DNA of 64,000 bases from Blastococcus sp. HT6-30. GTDB lineage: Bacteria > Actinomycetota > Actinomycetes > Mycobacteriales > Geodermatophilaceae. Shown here piece after piece: positions 15,736-25,019 of this stretch. The notes beneath the pieces are model-generated. The model saw only the letters and a program-made list of their open reading frames with translations. It was not told where the DNA came from and ran no database searches. Where the stretch lies: contig NZ_CP155792.1 of NCBI RefSeq assembly GCF_039729015.1, positions 764,001 to 828,000 of the forward strand. Direction: 5' to 3'. A program made the position numbers and the translations under genes. Positions within the stretch are counted from its first letter, which is position 1; every line of letters starts with the position of its first letter.

Positions 15736-16783
15736 CACCGTCGACGGCGCAGCCACCCCGTCCCCGGCGGCGGCGCCGGGTGAGGTACTGCTGGAGGTCA
15801 GGGAGCTCAAGAAGCACTTCCCGCTGACCCAGGGCGTCGTGTTCAAGCGCACCGTCGGCCACGTGCGTGCGGTGGACGGCGTGGACCTGTCCATCGGCCG
15901 CGGGGAGACCGTGGGCCTGGTCGGCGAGTCCGGCTGCGGGAAGTCGACGGTCACGAAACTGATCGTGGCCCTCGAGAAGCCCACCAGCGGGCAGATCCTC
16001 TACAAGGGCGACGACGTCACGAAGATGAGCGGCCGTGCGCTCAAGCGGTACCGGCGCGAGGTCCAGATCATCTTCCAGGACCCCTACGCCTCGCTGAACC
16101 CGCGCATGACCGTCGGTGACATCGTCGCCGAGGGCTGGTCGGTGCACGCCGACATCGCGCCGAGGAAGGGCCGGCTGCAGCGGACCCAGGAACTCATGGA
16201 ACGCGTCGGGCTCAACCCCGACTTCGTGAACCGGTACCCGCACCAGTTCTCCGGCGGCCAGCGCCAGCGCATCGGCATCGCCCGGGCCCTGGCCCTGCAG
16301 CCGGAGGTCATCGTCTGCGACGAGCCGGTCAGCGCCCTGGACGTCTCGGTGCAGGCGCAGGTGGTCAACCTGCTCGAGGACCTGCAGAAGGACTTCGGGC
16401 TGTCCTACCTGTTCATCGCGCACGACCTGTCCGTCGTGCGGCACATCTCCGACCGCGTCGCCGTCATGTACCTGGGCAGCATCGTGGAGGAGGGCACCGA
16501 CGCCGAGGTCTACGGCTCGGCCGCCCACCCCTACACGCAGGCGCTGTTGTCGTCGGTGCCGGTGCACGAGCCGCACCTGCGCGGGCTCAAGGAGCGGATC
16601 CTCCTCGAAGGCGACGTGCCGAGCCCGGCCGACCCGCCGTCGGGCTGCCGGTTCCGCACCCGCTGCTGGAAGGCGCAGGACATCTGCGCCACCGAGGCGC
16701 CGGCGCTGGTGGACCGGGGCCAGGGCCACCCGTCGGCGTGCCACTTCGCCGAGGCCCGCCGGGTCATCCCGACGGAGGCCTGA
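15728..16783 (+). CDS. Peptide-type ABC transporter ATP-binding protein (OppF/DppF type)
   Basis: A 351-residue second ATPase and the last gene of the operon. Walker A is GESGCGKS, the signature is SGGQRQR, Walker B is VIVCDEP and the switch is FIAHDLS. The opening [20 protein letters not shown] and the C-terminal [14 protein letters not shown] segment are typical of OppF. The GTG start at 15728 lies eight bases inside the preceding gene. With its partner it energises import of the bound substrate. No terminator hairpin was obvious after the stop. Confidence 0.95.
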   Translation: MSDTVDGAATPSPAAAPGEVLLEVRELKKHFPLTQGVVFKRTVGHVRAVDGVDLSIGRGETVGLVGESGCGKSTVTKLIVALEKPTSGQILYKGDDVTKMSGRALKRYRREVQIIFQDPYASLNPRMTVGDIVAEGWSVHADIAPRKGRLQRTQELMERVGLNPDFVNRYPHQFSGGQRQRIGIARALALQPEVIVCDEPVSALDVSVQAQVVNLLEDLQKDFGLSYLFIAHDLSVVRHISDRVAVMYLGSIVEEGTDAEVYGSAAHPYTQALLSSVPVHEPHLRGLKERILLEGDVPSPADPPSGCRFRTRCWKAQDICATEAPALVDRGQGHPSACHFAEARRVIPTEA

Positions 16784-16814
16784 GCACCTCGGCGGGGCGG
16801 GGCAGAATGCTCGC

Positions 16815-17708
16815 GTGATGCCTGACCGCCGGCTGCTCCTGGTCCACGCCCATCCCGACGACGAGACGATCAACAACGGGGCCACGATGGCCCGCTACGT
16901 CGCCGAGGGCGCCGGCGTCACCCTGCTCACCTGCACGCTGGGGGAGGAGGGCGAGATCCTGGTGCCGGAGCTGACCCAGCTGGCCGCCGACCAGGCCGAC
17001 CAGCTCGGCGGCTACCGGATCTGTGAGCTGCGCGCCGCGATGGCCGCCCTCGGAGTCGAGGACGTCCGCTTCCTCGGTGGGGCCGGGCGCTACCGGGACT
17101 CCGGGATGATGGGCACGCCGGCCAACGAGCACCCGCGGGCGTTCTGGCAGGCCCACCTCGACGAGGCGGTCGCGCATGCCGTCGCCGTGGTCCGCGAGGT
17201 GCGCCCGCAGGTCGTCGTCACCTACGACGAATTCGGCGGCTACGGCCACCCCGACCACATCCAGGCCCACCGCGTCGCCATGGCGGCGGTGGCGGCCGCG
17301 GCCGACCCGGCGTACCGCCCCGACCTGGGCGGGCCGTGGAAGGTGGCGAAGGTCTACTGGAACGCGATGCCGCGTTCGGTGGTCCGGGAGGGCATCGAGG
17401 CGCTGGCGGCGCTGGGGGAGGCGTCGCCCTTCGAGGGGCTGGGGGACCTCGAGGAGGTGCCCTTCGCCGTGCCCGACGAGGTGGTCACCTGCGCCGTCGA
17501 CGGCCGCGCGTACGCGGGCAGGAAGGACGCCGCGATGCGGGCGCACCCGACCCAGATCACCGTCGACGGCCCGTTCTTCGCCCTGTCGAACAACCTCGGC
17601 CAGGAAGTCCTGGGCGTCGAGTACTACCGGCAGGTGTTGGGCGAGCGCGGCCCCGGCAGCGGTCCGGACGGCCGGGAGGACGACCTGTTCGCCGGTCTGC
17701 CCGGGTGA
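16815..17708 (+). CDS. mshB: Mycothiol biosynthesis deacetylase MshB
   Basis: A 297-residue PIG-L type zinc deacetylase. It removes the acetyl group from GlcNAc-inositol to give GlcN-inositol, the second-to-last intermediate class in mycothiol synthesis. The zinc site is AHPDDE (H13, D16), together with GHPDH at 144-148. With the GTG at 16815 as residue 1, H13 and D16 have the same numbers as in the M. tuberculosis enzyme, supporting this start. TCTLGEEGE and [12 protein letters not shown] are further family hallmarks. A membrane protein gene overlaps its stop (GTGA). Confidence 0.94.
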   Translation: MMPDRRLLLVHAHPDDETINNGATMARYVAEGAGVTLLTCTLGEEGEILVPELTQLAADQADQLGGYRICELRAAMAALGVEDVRFLGGAGRYRDSGMMGTPANEHPRAFWQAHLDEAVAHAVAVVREVRPQVVVTYDEFGGYGHPDHIQAHRVAMAAVAAAADPAYRPDLGGPWKVAKVYWNAMPRSVVREGIEALAALGEASPFEGLGDLEEVPFAVPDEVVTCAVDGRAYAGRKDAAMRAHPTQITVDGPFFALSNNLGQEVLGVEYYRQVLGERGPGSGPDGREDDLFAGLPG

Positions 17709-18139
17709 GCCGTCGGCCGTGGGCCGCGGTGGCCTGGGGCGCGTGCGCAGTCGCCGTCGCCGCCTGGCTGGCGCTGGTGGAGGTGTTCTGGCTGCCGCTG
17801 CGGGTGGGCGGCGTCCTGGTGCCGGTGTCGGTCGCCGCCGCGGTGGTCGGCAACGTGCTGCTCGTCCGGGCCGCGCTGTGGCTGAGCGGGTCCAGGGCGG
17901 TGGCCGTGCTACCCGCCGTCACCTGGCTGGTGGTCGTGGTCGGCGCGATGGTGCGCCGCCCGGAGGGCGACCTGCTGATGGGCGCCGGCGGCGCGCTCGG
18001 CATCGTGAACGTGGTGTTCCTGCTGGCCGGTGTGCTGGCCGGCGCCCTCGCCGCCGGCCAGGCGCTCGGCGCCCCGCCCCGCGCGGTCATGCCGGCGGCG
18101 GCGGAGCCCGCCGGTAGCGGTACCGGTGGTGCTCGGTGA
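17705..18139 (+). CDS. Small integral membrane protein, DUF6113-like
   Basis: A 144-residue protein with four hydrophobic segments, including [50 protein letters not shown] and [28 protein letters not shown] in the third loop is conserved in proteins encoded directly after mshB in many actinobacteria (DUF6113). The GTG overlaps the mshB stop by four bases, so it is coupled to it. The function is unknown. A link to mycothiol is suggested only by position. Confidence 0.7.
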   Translation: MSRRPWAAVAWGACAVAVAAWLALVEVFWLPLRVGGVLVPVSVAAAVVGNVLLVRAALWLSGSRAVAVLPAVTWLVVVVGAMVRRPEGDLLMGAGGALGIVNVVFLLAGVLAGALAAGQALGAPPRAVMPAAAEPAGSGTGGAR

Positions 18140-20518
18140 ATCCCCCCCCGGCGAGCCGCGGCACCCTCCACTCAGCGGTGGGAGCGCTGGACCGGGTTCG
18201 CCGCGGCCGGCGTCGGCCGCGGCGTCGAGCCAGCCCAGCAACCGCTCGGCCGGCATCGGGCGGGAGATGTGGTAACCCTGCGCGACGTCGCAGCCCCACT
18301 CGCGCAGCGCGGCCAGGGAGTCGGCGTCCTCGACGCCCTCCACCACCATGCTCATGCCCAGGTCGCGGCTCAGCTGCAGGGTGCTGCGCACGATCGCCGC
18401 GGCCCGGGGGTCGCTGCTGAGGTGGGTGACGAAGCTGCGGTCGAGCTTCAGCTCGTCGACCGGCAGCGCCCGCAGGTAGGACAGCGAGGAGTAGCCCGTG
18501 CCGTAGTCGTCGACGGAGAGCCGCACGCCCAGCCGGCGCAGGCCGGCCATCACCTGCTGGCTGCGGGCGGCGTCGGCCATGAGGCGTCCTCGGTGATCTC
18601 CAGGACGAGGGCCTCGGCGGGCACCGAGAACGCGTCCACCAGCATCTCGACCTGCTCGGGCAGGGCGACGTCCTGCAGGTTGGACACCGAGAGGTTCACC
18701 GCCACGGACAGGTCGTGGCCGTGGGCCCGCCACGACTGCAGGTCGCGTAGCGAGCGCTCCAGGACGCCCAGGGCCAGCCGGCGCATCAGGCCGGCCTGCT
18801 CGGCGAGCGGCAGGAAGGCCCCGGGGTAGAGCAGCCCGCGGTCGGGGTGGTTCCAGCGGATCAGCGCCTCGACGCCGACCACGGTGCCGGTCCGCAGGTC
18901 GAGCCTGGGCTGGTAGTGGTTGTCCAGCTGCTCGCCGTCCAGGGCCGAGCGCAGCTGCTCGAGGGTCTCCAGCCGGTCCCGGGTGGCCGGGGTGCCGTCG
19001 GGCGCCCACACGTCGTAGCCGCGCCGGCCGCGCTTGGCGGCGTACATGGCGGTGTCGGCGCGGGCGAGCAGCAGGGAGCGGTCGTGGCCGTGGTCCGGGG
19101 ACAGCGCGATCCCGGTGCTGGCGTCGATGTGCAAGGACATCCTGTCCAGCACGAAGGCGTCGCGCAGCTCCGCGCCGATGTCCTCCGCCACCTCGCGCGC
19201 GGGCGGCGTCGGCGTCGGGCAGCAGGACGGCGAACTCGTCGCCGCCCATCCGGGCCAGCAGATCACCCGGGCCCAGCGCGTGCTGGAGCCGGGGACCGAC
19301 CAGGCAGAGCAGGTCGTCGCCGACGGTGCGCCCGAAGCTGTCGTTGATCTCCTTGAACCGGTCGAGGTCGATCGTCACCAGCGCGCACCGGCGGTCCCGA
19401 CCGCCGGCCGGCCGATCAGACGCCCCTGGATGACCTGCTCGTGCGACTCGGGCCAGTCGATGTGCCAGACCTCGCCGATGCGGTCGTCGGCCTCGGCGAG
19501 GTAGGCGGCGCTGCGGTCGGTGCCCGCCAGGCGCTGGACCGCGCGGGCCAGCGCCTCCGCGGCCTGGGCGGCCCCGATGGCCCGGGAGCCGTCGACGAGC
19601 AACTGCTGCACCACCCGGGCGGTCGCGAGGGAGGCCGCGCGGGCCTGGCTCGCGCGCGCCCGCTCGATCACTCCACCGAGGTGGGCCCCGGCGGCGGCGG
19701 CCACCCGGCGGACGTCCTCGGAGAACGGGCGCAGGCGCGTGCTGTCGAGCATGAGGACACCGGCCAGCTCGGGGCTGCGGCCCAGCGGGACGGTCAGCGC
19801 CGAGGCGATGTGGAAGGAATCGACCCACCAGCCGGGAACCAGGCCGGAGTCGCGGTCGGCGGTCATCGCCTCCCCGGTGCGCAGCACCGTCTCGGCCAGC
19901 GGCAGGGCCACGGGGGCGTTGCGGAACTGTGCCAGGTGACGAGGTCGCGACGGCCGTCGGCGTGAGCGGCCATCCGCGGGACGAGCCGGCCGTCCTCGAG
20001 CAGGAGGATGCAGGCGCGCTCCACCTCGCCGAGCTCGCGAGCTGGCGGCAGGCCGAGCCGAGCAGGCGGTCCATGGACTGCGCCTGCCCGGCGGACTCGA
20101 TCAGGCCGAGGAGCACGGCGGCCTGGTCCAGTCGGCGCTGCTCGGAGCGGCGGGTCCACGCCTCGGCCAGCGCCGCGGCCAACGTGGGGCTCACCTGGCG
20201 CAGCAGGTGCGGTGCCGCGGCGGCCGTCGGCGGAGGCGACGACGGCCTGGTGGGAGGTGATCACGGCGGACGGGAAGGGAGCGTCGGAGACGTACGCGGG
20301 GGTGCCCAGCGCCGGGTGCTGGGGCGGCGGGTCGCCGGAGGGGCTCATGGCCTGCCGGAAGGGGACGACGAGCTCGGTGGTGGCCTCGTGCACCCACACG
20401 GACACGCGGGTCGCCCCGGGGATGCGCGCAGCCGGGACAGCAGATGCACCAACGCCGCCTGGGCGTCGTAGGGCGACGCCGCCGACGGGCGCCGTGGCGT
20501 TGCCTCGTGGTGGGACAT
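18140..20518 (-). pseudogene. Broken GAF-GGDEF-EAL cyclic-di-GMP protein
   Basis: Minus-strand remains of a large signalling protein spread over all three frames. In order: an N-terminus (MSHHEATPRR, start near 20518), a GAF-like sensor (residues encoded about 20190-19400), the GGDEF domain (VTIDLDRFKEINDSFG, MGGDEFAVLLPDADA at about 19380-19200), and an EAL domain (NHYQPRLDLRTG, VGVEALIRWNHPDRG, VDDYGTGYSSLSYLR, QGYHISRPMP). At least five frame changes are needed (near 20410, 20190-20030, 19920, 19200 and 18590). The DPLTGLPNR opening of GGDEF domains is missing between GRPAVG and the DRF motif, so codons are lost. The downstream end is approximate. Confidence 0.82.
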
Positions 20519-20748
20519 CTCGGACACGTCGTCGAGATCGGCGACTGGCTCGCGTCCTTGAGGAGGCCCGTCGGCGCCCACCCTGATCGGGGGAGCCCGG
20601 CGGGTCCTCGGGGTTCTCGACACCCGCCAGGGGGAGGCGGCGGGTGGCCCGTCGAACGCCGCAGGGCGCCGGAGGTGATACTAGGTGCGCATCTGGTGCC
20701 CCGGCCGCGGTCGGCGGCGCCGCCGGAACGTCCCCGGGAGGGAACCCC

Positions 20749-21075
20749 GTGACCTACGTCATCACCCAGGCCTGCGTCGACGTCCTCGACAAGGCGTGCA
20801 TCGACGAGTGTCCGGTGGACTGCATCTACGAGGGCGACCGGATGCTCTACATCCACCCCGACGAGTGCGTCGACTGCGGTGCGTGCGAGCCGGTGTGCCC
20901 GGTCGAGGCCATCTACTACGAGGACGACGTCCCGGACAAGTGGAAGGACTTCTACAACGCCAACGTGGAGTTCTTCTCCGACCTGGGCAGCCCGGGCGGT
21001 GCCGCCAAGACCGGCAAGATCGGCAAGGACCACCCGCTGGTGGCCGCCTTGCCGCCGCAGGGCGAAGACCACTGA
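20749..21075 (+). CDS. fdxA: Seven-iron ferredoxin
   Basis: A 108-residue small electron carrier with a 3Fe-4S and a 4Fe-4S cluster. The cysteine pattern is visible in ACVDVLDKACIDECPVDC for the first half and CVDCGACEPVCP for the second. The VSFLKCIYEG-like segment reads CIYEGDRMLYIHPDE. The GTG at 20749 follows GGGAGG. The aminotransferase gene starts on its stop codon. The ferredoxin-dapC pair matches M. tuberculosis fdxC-Rv1178 as recalled. It may supply electrons to cytochromes P450 or other reductases; the partner is not visible. Confidence 0.94.
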   Translation: MTYVITQACVDVLDKACIDECPVDCIYEGDRMLYIHPDECVDCGACEPVCPVEAIYYEDDVPDKWKDFYNANVEFFSDLGSPGGAAKTGKIGKDHPLVAALPPQGEDH

Positions 21076-22193
21076 CGGCTCCCGCTGCAGGGCCGTCCCG
21101 CGCCCTGCCGGACTTTCCCTGGGACTCACTGGCGGCGGCGCGGTCGCGTGCCGCCGAGCACCCGGGCGGGGTGGTCGACCTGTCGGTCGGCACCCCGGTC
21201 GACGAGACCCCCGCGGTGCTCCGCGAGGCGCTCGCCGAGGCCGCTGACGCGCCGGGATACCCGACCGCGCTGGGCACCGCCGCGCTGCGCACGGCCGCCG
21301 CGGACTGGCTCCGCCGGCGGCTGGGGGTGCGGGTCGCCGAGCCGCTCGGCACCGCACCCCCGCTGATCCCGACGGTCGGCTCCAAGGAGCTCGTCGCCCT
21401 GCTGCCCACTCTGCTGGGCCTGCAGGGCAGCGCGAGCACCGTCGTGGTCCCCGAGGTCGCCTACCCCACCTACGAGGTGGGTGCGGTGCTCGCGGGCCTG
21501 GCCGTCCGCCGCTGCGACACCCCACCGGCCGAGGCAGCCGGCGTCTCCCTCGTCTGGCTGAACTCGCCGGGCAACCCGCACGGCCGGGTGCTCTCCGAGG
21601 AGCAGCTGCGCGCGTGGGTGATGTGGGGCCGCACCCACGGGGTGCCGGTCGTGGCCGACGAGTGCTACATCACCCTGGGCTGGGACGTGGCGCCCCGGTC
21701 GATCCTGCACCCGGACGTGGCGGGGGCGGAGCACACCGGCCTGCTCGCCGTGCACTCGCTGTCCAAGCAGTCGACGGCGGCCGGCTACCGCGGTGGGCTG
21801 CTCGCCGGCGACCCCGACCTGGTGCGCCGGGTGTGGGAGGTGCGCCGGCACCTCGGGCTGCTGGTACCGGGTCCGGTGCAGGCCGCGATGACCGCAGCCT
21901 TCGACGACGACGCGCACGTCGACGCGCAGCGCGAGCGCTACCGCGGCCGGCGGGATCGGCTGGCCGCCGCCGTGCGTGCCGCCGGGATGCGGATCGACCA
22001 CTCCGAGGCGGGGCTGTACCTGTGGGCCACCCGCGACGAGGACTGCTGGGTCACCATCGACCGGCTGGCAGCGCTCGGGATCGTGGCCGCCCCCGGCAGC
22101 TTCTACGGTCCCGCGGGTGCCCGGCACGTCCGGCTGGCGCTGACCGCCACCGACGAGCGGATCGCGGCGGCCGTCGAGCGCCTGACCTCCTGA
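21072..22193 (+). CDS. dapC: Succinyldiaminopimelate transaminase DapC
   Basis: A fold-type I PLP aminotransferase of about 373 residues for the succinylase branch of lysine and diaminopimelate synthesis. LPDFPWDSL near the start, VDLSVGTPVDETP, LNSPGNPHGRVL, VVADECYITLGW and the PLP lysine in SLSKQST are typical. The dapD and dapE genes lie 3-5 kb downstream, supporting the pathway. No in-frame ATG, GTG or TTG lies anywhere near the conserved N-terminus. The best start is CTG at 21072, overlapping the ferredoxin stop as CTGA. Other aminotransferase specificities cannot be excluded. Confidence 0.87.
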   Translation: MTAPAAGPSRALPDFPWDSLAAARSRAAEHPGGVVDLSVGTPVDETPAVLREALAEAADAPGYPTALGTAALRTAAADWLRRRLGVRVAEPLGTAPPLIPTVGSKELVALLPTLLGLQGSASTVVVPEVAYPTYEVGAVLAGLAVRRCDTPPAEAAGVSLVWLNSPGNPHGRVLSEEQLRAWVMWGRTHGVPVVADECYITLGWDVAPRSILHPDVAGAEHTGLLAVHSLSKQSTAAGYRGGLLAGDPDLVRRVWEVRRHLGLLVPGPVQAAMTAAFDDDAHVDAQRERYRGRRDRLAAAVRAAGMRIDHSEAGLYLWATRDEDCWVTIDRLAALGIVAAPGSFYGPAGARHVRLALTATDERIAAAVERLTS

Positions 22194-22724
22194 TCAGGCG
22201 TCGGGTTCCCGCACCGATCCGAGCGCCGAGCCGTCCCCGGCCTGCGCCCGCTTCACCACCGAGAAGCGCCCGTCGGTCTCCATGACCACCGCCTCGGCCT
22301 CCGCCAGCGAACCGAGACCCTTGAGGCGGGCGACCCCCTCGAGCTCGGTCGGCGTCACGCGCTCGGCCCGCAACGCGTCGTGCAGCAGCCGACCGCGGTA
22401 GTAGAGGAGCCGCGGTGCCGCCGTGAGCAGCCGGTCGGCCCGGGACGACCGGACCTGGAGCCAGGTGGCGGCGAACTGGAGGAACACCAGCATCGCGAAG
22501 GCGGTCACCGCCTCGGCCAGGGCGACCTGCCGGGCGGTCAGCACCCGACCGAACGTCGCCCCGATCGCCACCGTGATGACGAAGTCGAAGGAGTTCATCC
22601 GGGCGAGCGTGCGCTTGCCCGACACCCGCAGCAGCACGACCAGTGCCAGGTAGCCCAGCGTCGCCATGACGACGATGCGGGCGATCGGCTCCCAGCCGCC
22701 GAACCAGAACACCACCGAAGACAC
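22194..22724 (-). CDS. DUF421 membrane protein (YetF-like)
   Basis: A 176-residue protein with three N-terminal membrane helices (for example IARIVVMATLGYLALVVLLR) and a cytoplasmic DUF421 domain. SGKRTLARMNSFDFVITVAIG and PRLLYYRGRLLHDALR are family hallmarks. The GTG at 22724 follows GGGAGGAG inside the end of the upstream channel gene, only one base after that stop. It ends back to back with dapC (stops at 22193 and 22194). Family members affect spore or envelope properties in Bacillus, but the biochemical role is unknown. Confidence 0.88.
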   Translation of the reverse strand: MSSVVFWFGGWEPIARIVVMATLGYLALVVLLRVSGKRTLARMNSFDFVITVAIGATFGRVLTARQVALAEAVTAFAMLVFLQFAATWLQVRSSRADRLLTAAPRLLYYRGRLLHDALRAERVTPTELEGVARLKGLGSLAEAEAVVMETDGRFSVVKRAQAGDGSALGSVREPDA

Positions 22725-22725
22725 G

Positions 22726-23721
22726 TCACTCCTCCCAGTTCCAGCCGTCACCGCGGACGAGCCCGAGCATGGTCCGCCGGCGGTCCGCCTGCTCCGCCAC
22801 CGCCGCGGTGAACTGCTCGTCGGCCACCGTGGGCACCCCTTGCTCGCGGAGCGCCGAGAGCCGCGGGGCCGGCGGAGCGGCCGGCGCGGCGTCGATCGAG
22901 GCCGCCTCCTGGGCGTCCTGCAGGAAGGTCCGCACCGACGACCGCGCGGTGCGCAGGGCCGCCGGGTCGGGGCGCTGGTCGGCGGGGACCCCCGCAGTCA
23001 TCAGCAGGAGCGCGTCGTCGAGCACGGCGGCGGCCTTCACCGGGGACTTGTCGGGCGAAGCGGCGTGGTAGTACTGCAGCACGGGATAGGACAGGTACTG
23101 CTCGGTCAGCCGGGACAGCTGCGACGACAGGTCGGTCAGCTGCCGGTCCAGGGGGTGCAGGTTGCGACCGTTCCACCCGCTGAGCACGAACTCCTCGCCG
23201 GACCGCCCGAGGCCGGCGACCTGGCTGGCGAAGGCCCGCTTGCCCACGACCGCGGACACCACCGACAGCAGGTAGGTGACCGCCAGGGTGATCAGGGACA
23301 TCCCGGTCAGCGCCACGAGCCCGGACACCACCTGCCACAGACCGTCCGCGGGGACGAAGTCGCCGTTGCCGACCGTGAACATGGTGTAGCCCACGAACCA
23401 GATCCGCCCGGTCCAGTCCGCGGTGCCCGGGCCGCCGGAGCGCATCAGGGCATCGGGGTCGGAGGCGAACAGGCACACCCAGCCGGCCCAGAGCAGGACG
23501 ATCCACTGCAGGACGGTGAGCACCAGCACCAGCGGCCCGAAGACGCTCAGCCGGCGGTGTCGCCGCCGTCCGAAGACAGCCAGGGTCCCCTTCCACAGCC
23601 ATGTGGTCACGCGGCCGGTGACCGGGCCGGCGGAGCCGTCCACCCACAAGGCTGTCCAGAGGGCGTCGATGATGGTGAGCCCCACCAGGAGCAGACCGAC
23701 GACGGCGAAGAGGATCTCCAT
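22726..23721 (-). CDS. Potassium-channel-like protein with TVGNGD filter
   Basis: A 331-residue membrane protein of the two-pore-helix ion channel type. Membrane segments near residues 1-25 and 60-87, then a pore loop with TVGNGD at 116-121, and a final span (VALTGMSLITLAVTYLLSVV). The filter differs from the usual TVGYGD by Asn for Tyr. About 190 cytoplasmic residues follow with no recognised RCK or cyclic-nucleotide domain, so gating is unclear. The DUF421 gene is coupled behind it. Potassium is the likely ion, but the filter change leaves room for altered selectivity. Confidence 0.82.
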   Translation of the reverse strand: MEILFAVVGLLLVGLTIIDALWTALWVDGSAGPVTGRVTTWLWKGTLAVFGRRRHRRLSVFGPLVLVLTVLQWIVLLWAGWVCLFASDPDALMRSGGPGTADWTGRIWFVGYTMFTVGNGDFVPADGLWQVVSGLVALTGMSLITLAVTYLLSVVSAVVGKRAFASQVAGLGRSGEEFVLSGWNGRNLHPLDRQLTDLSSQLSRLTEQYLSYPVLQYYHAASPDKSPVKAAAVLDDALLLMTAGVPADQRPDPAALRTARSSVRTFLQDAQEAASIDAAPAAPPAPRLSALREQGVPTVADEQFTAAVAEQADRRRTMLGLVRGDGWNWEE

Positions 23722-24294
23722 GTGATGGTCTGTGCCCCGGCGAGCGGGCTCCTCACGCCTCGACGGTGGAGGCGTCAGCAGTCCGACACGGGAACCGTGC
23801 CCTTCGGCCGGCGCGGTCCGTGCGCGTTCAGGCGTTCGAACGGTCGCGCCCCTGGTCAGGCGCGGCCGTCGGTCGATCTCGTCGTGCGCGACCCATTCGG
23901 GTCGACCACGCCCCGACCCGAGGATCCCGCCCGCCATGCCAGCTGCACGTCCTTCCTCGCCCGCCTCCTTCTCCGCGTTCCGCCGTGTCGCCCTCCGCTG
24001 GGTCGCCACGATCCTGACCGCGCCGGCCCACTGGCGGGATCTGCAACGGCGTGGTCGACCAGCTCGTCCACCGCGACGCCGTGCAGGGGAACAGCTCGAG
24101 GCGGCGGCGCGGGAGAGTGGGTTCGAGTTGCTCAGGGACGACCAGCGCGGCGAGCCATTCCGATCAGGCCGCGCCGAGGGCCTCCGCCTCGCGGGGATGA
24201 AGCGGCTCGACCCGATGACGACGTGGGGTCCGTCCGCCGCGCCCGTGTCCGGTCCACCCGACCCCAGCGGGGGATGCAACGTCTTCGTCCCGGA
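23722..24294. other. Intergenic region without a confident gene
   Basis: About 570 bases between the ion channel and the lysozyme-like gene, both on the minus strand. A plus-strand frame from an ATG at 23938 contains a protein-like patch (EQLEAAARESGFELLRDD), but it runs antisense into the next gene, has poor codon bias elsewhere and matches nothing recognised. It may be decayed coding DNA or the promoter region for the channel gene. No RNA gene was seen. Confidence 0.4.
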
Positions 24295-24972
24295 TCAGGA
24301 GCAGGCGAGGGTGCCGGCCGCCAGGGCCGCCGACAATTGCCGCGCCATGCCCTCCCACTGCTGGTAGAGCTCCGGGAAGCCGGAGCGCTGGACCGCCTGC
24401 GCCATCTCGGTGAGCCGGCCGGCCTCCCACCCGGGGACGGTCACCAGGCGGTCGTAGAACTGGCCCGCCGCGTACACCGGGTCCTGCACCTGCTCGGGGG
24501 TGCCCCAGCCCTGCGAGGGACGCTGCTGGAAGAGGCCGAGGGAGTCTCGGTCGCCGTAGTCCAGGTTCCGCAGCCGGGACTCCTGCTGCGCGGTGGCGAG
24601 GGCGATGACGACGGCGCGGTCGGGAAGACCGCGCTCGCGGCCGACGCGGGCGATCGTGTCTGCGTTCCCCGCCTGCTCCGCGGTGACGCTGACCGAGCCG
24701 TCCGGCACCGTGCAGGTGCCGGCCGCGGGGAAGGTCCGGTGCTCCTCGGTGCCCCACGCGACGCCGGCCAGCACGGCCGCGGCCACCAGCAGGGCCGGCC
24801 ACCAGCGGGCGGCGGCGGAGAGCCCCCCCGAGCGGCGACCCCGGCCCGGCCGTCCCGCGGCGGGGCGGCGGGCCGGCCTCCGGCGGGCGCTGCCCCGCCG
24901 TGCGGGAGGCCGCGGCCGGGGCGTCCTGCGCGCCCGAGCGGCGGCGTGCGTCGCGGTGCGGGCGCTGGTCAT
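24295..24972 (-). CDS. Exported lysozyme/transglycosylase-like protein
   Basis: A 225-residue protein. A strongly basic Arg/Pro-rich stretch of about 55 residues is followed by one hydrophobic segment (WWPALLVAAAVLAGVAWG) acting as membrane anchor or signal. The outer domain contains ALATAQQESRLRNLDYGDRD and SLGLFQQRPSQGWGTPEQV, resembling lytic-transglycosylase-type folds with the catalytic Glu in QQES. Two cysteines (GTCTVP and the C-terminal LACS) could form a disulfide. Similar proteins are usually annotated as hypothetical in actinobacteria. Enzymatic activity on peptidoglycan is likely but unproven. Confidence 0.7.
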   Translation of the reverse strand: MTSARTATHAAARARRTPRPRPPARRGSARRRPARRPAAGRPGRGRRSGGLSAAARWWPALLVAAAVLAGVAWGTEEHRTFPAAGTCTVPDGSVSVTAEQAGNADTIARVGRERGLPDRAVVIALATAQQESRLRNLDYGDRDSLGLFQQRPSQGWGTPEQVQDPVYAAGQFYDRLVTVPGWEAGRLTEMAQAVQRSGFPELYQQWEGMARQLSAALAAGTLACS

Positions 24973-25019
24973 CGCCTGCGACTGTAGGTGCCGCGCCTGG
25001 CGACTCCCCGGAACGGCCG

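Noticed and set aside
20555-20590. A possible fifth copy of the stop-linked repeat (CCTCAAGGACG and GACGGGCC)
   Set aside because: The order of arms and the inner hairpin do not match the other four copies, and it is not at a stop codon of an intact gene.
23938-24367. A plus-strand hypothetical protein in the 23.7-24.3 kb gap
   Set aside because: One protein-like patch only; it overlaps the lysozyme-like gene in antisense and lacks a ribosome binding site or recognisable family.
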